Source: Aeromicrobium fastidiosum (GTDB taxonomy: Bacteria; Actinomycetota; Actinomycetes; Propionibacteriales; Nocardioidaceae). Taken from it: DNA of 64,000 nt. How positions within the stretch are numbered: position 1 is the stretch's first letter; every line of letters starts with the position of its first letter. Below are positions 63,499 through 64,000 of the stretch, one piece after another. The position numbers and the translations under genes were made by a program. A model generated the notes under the pieces. The model saw only the letters and a list, made by a program, of their open reading frames with translations. It made no database searches and was not told the origin of the DNA. The DNA lies in the NCBI RefSeq assembly GCF_017876595.1, contig NZ_JAGIOG010000001.1:2418001-2482000 (forward strand), written 5' to 3'.

Positions 63499-64000
63499 AT
63501 TCGTCCGACTCGAGGTCACCGACGGGGTGGGCACGATCCGCCTCGACCGGCCCAAGATGAACGCGCTCGACGCGCAGCTGCAAGAAGAGCTGATCGCCGC
63601 GGCGAAGGAGGCGGATGCGCGCGATGACGTCGCGGCGGTGGTCCTCTACGGCGGCGAGCGGGTCTTCGCGGCAGGCGCGGACGTCAAGGAGATGGCCACG
63701 ATGTCGCACGGCGAGATGGTCAAGCACGCCCACCTGCTGCAGGCGTTCACGCGGGCCATCGCCGCGATCAGCAAGCCCACCGTCACGGCCATCACGGGCT
63801 TCGCGCTCGGTGGCGGGTGCGAGCTGGCCCTGTCGACCGACGTCCGGTTCGCCGCCGACAACGCGAAGCTCGGCCAGCCCGAGATCCTGCTCGGCATCAT
63901 CCCCGGAGCAGGCGGCACGCAGCGACTCACGCGTCTCGTCGGTCCGGCCAGGGCCAAGGACCTGATCTTCACCGGACGCTTCGTCGACGCCCAGGAGGCG
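63491..64000 (+). CDS. Enoyl-CoA hydratase/crotonase (truncated by the window end)
   Basis: The first 170 residues of a crotonase-fold enzyme. It has RLDRPKMNALD, the oxyanion-hole FAAGADVKEM (~57-66), GGGCELAL with one catalytic Glu (~117) and QPEILLGIIPGAGG with the second Glu (~137); both Glu support hydratase activity. The ATG overlaps the MFS gene by 8 nt. It could supply crotonyl-CoA for Ccr or act in beta-oxidation. The 3' end lies outside the window. Confidence 0.88.
   Translation, partial: MTEFVRLEVTDGVGTIRLDRPKMNALDAQLQEELIAAAKEADARDDVAAVVLYGGERVFAAGADVKEMATMSHGEMVKHAHLLQAFTRAIAAISKPTVTAITGFALGGGCELALSTDVRFAADNAKLGQPEILLGIIPGAGGTQRLTRLVGPARAKDLIFTGRFVDAQEA

Overview
The window reads as a chromosomal segment of a high-GC actinobacterium, most likely Nocardioidaceae (Aeromicrobium-like; inference from gene content, not tested by alignment). 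Pointers are the strong G/C third-position bias, the order argS-lysA-hom-thrC-thrB-rho-rpmE-prfA-prmC-tsaC-wecA-atp operon, NucS mismatch repair, a DUF2550 protein, and many leaderless promoters (TANNNT placed 6-7 nt before the start codon). No phage, insertion sequence, CRISPR array or rRNA operon was seen. There is one tRNA gene, tRNA-Arg(CCG).

Layout. 1-9.6 kb: small conserved genes, a winged-helix AlkZ-like protein, a secreted family 18 glycosidase divergent from a processive family 2 glycosyltransferase, OsmC, an alanine dehydrogenase/CEO-synthase-like enzyme and a GNAT protein. 9.6-23 kb: tRNA-Arg, a single-domain response regulator, a structured leader region with a possible 12-codon leader peptide, then argS, lysA, a DUF1345 protein, a SoxR/AzlCD/MFS island, hom-thrC-thrB and rho. 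23-37 kb: glutathione peroxidase, rpmE, prfA, prmC, tsaC, wecA and the complete ATP synthase operon atpI-B-E-F-H-A-G-D-C. 37-46 kb: cobalamin adenosyltransferase divergent from ethylmalonyl-CoA mutase, a PEP-mutase-family protein, and an ABC exporter beside its two-component system. 46-52.5 kb: ferritin with an iron box, a Cys-rich small protein, an SSI-like lipoprotein, nucS, an unusual 3-hydroxyacyl-CoA dehydrogenase and a coiled-coil DivIVA-like protein. 52.5-57 kb: crotonyl-CoA carboxylase/reductase, epimerase, acetyl-CoA acetyltransferase and MeaB. 57-64 kb: membrane and lipoprotein genes, a Cys-less thioredoxin-fold protein, a GNAT-Nudix fusion, a regulator/MFS pair and the start of an enoyl-CoA hydratase.

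How they work together. Several scattered genes fit the ethylmalonyl-CoA pathway, used in place of the glyoxylate bypass to assimilate acetyl-CoA: acetoacetyl-CoA formation, hydroxyacyl-CoA dehydrogenase, crotonase, Ccr, Epi, Ecm, the MeaB chaperone and a B12 adenosyltransferase. The strongest new signal is that ecm, ccr and the thiolase gene, spread over about 17 kb, each carry the same palindrome GTTAC-N6-GTAA in their promoters. In two of them it covers the predicted -10 element. This looks like the operator of one unidentified regulator. Other signals are two SoxR boxes placed for opposite effects, a DtxR/IdeR box shared by ferritin and a Cys-rich 46-residue protein, and a pair of ~95-bp repeats whose hairpin stems differ by compensating changes.
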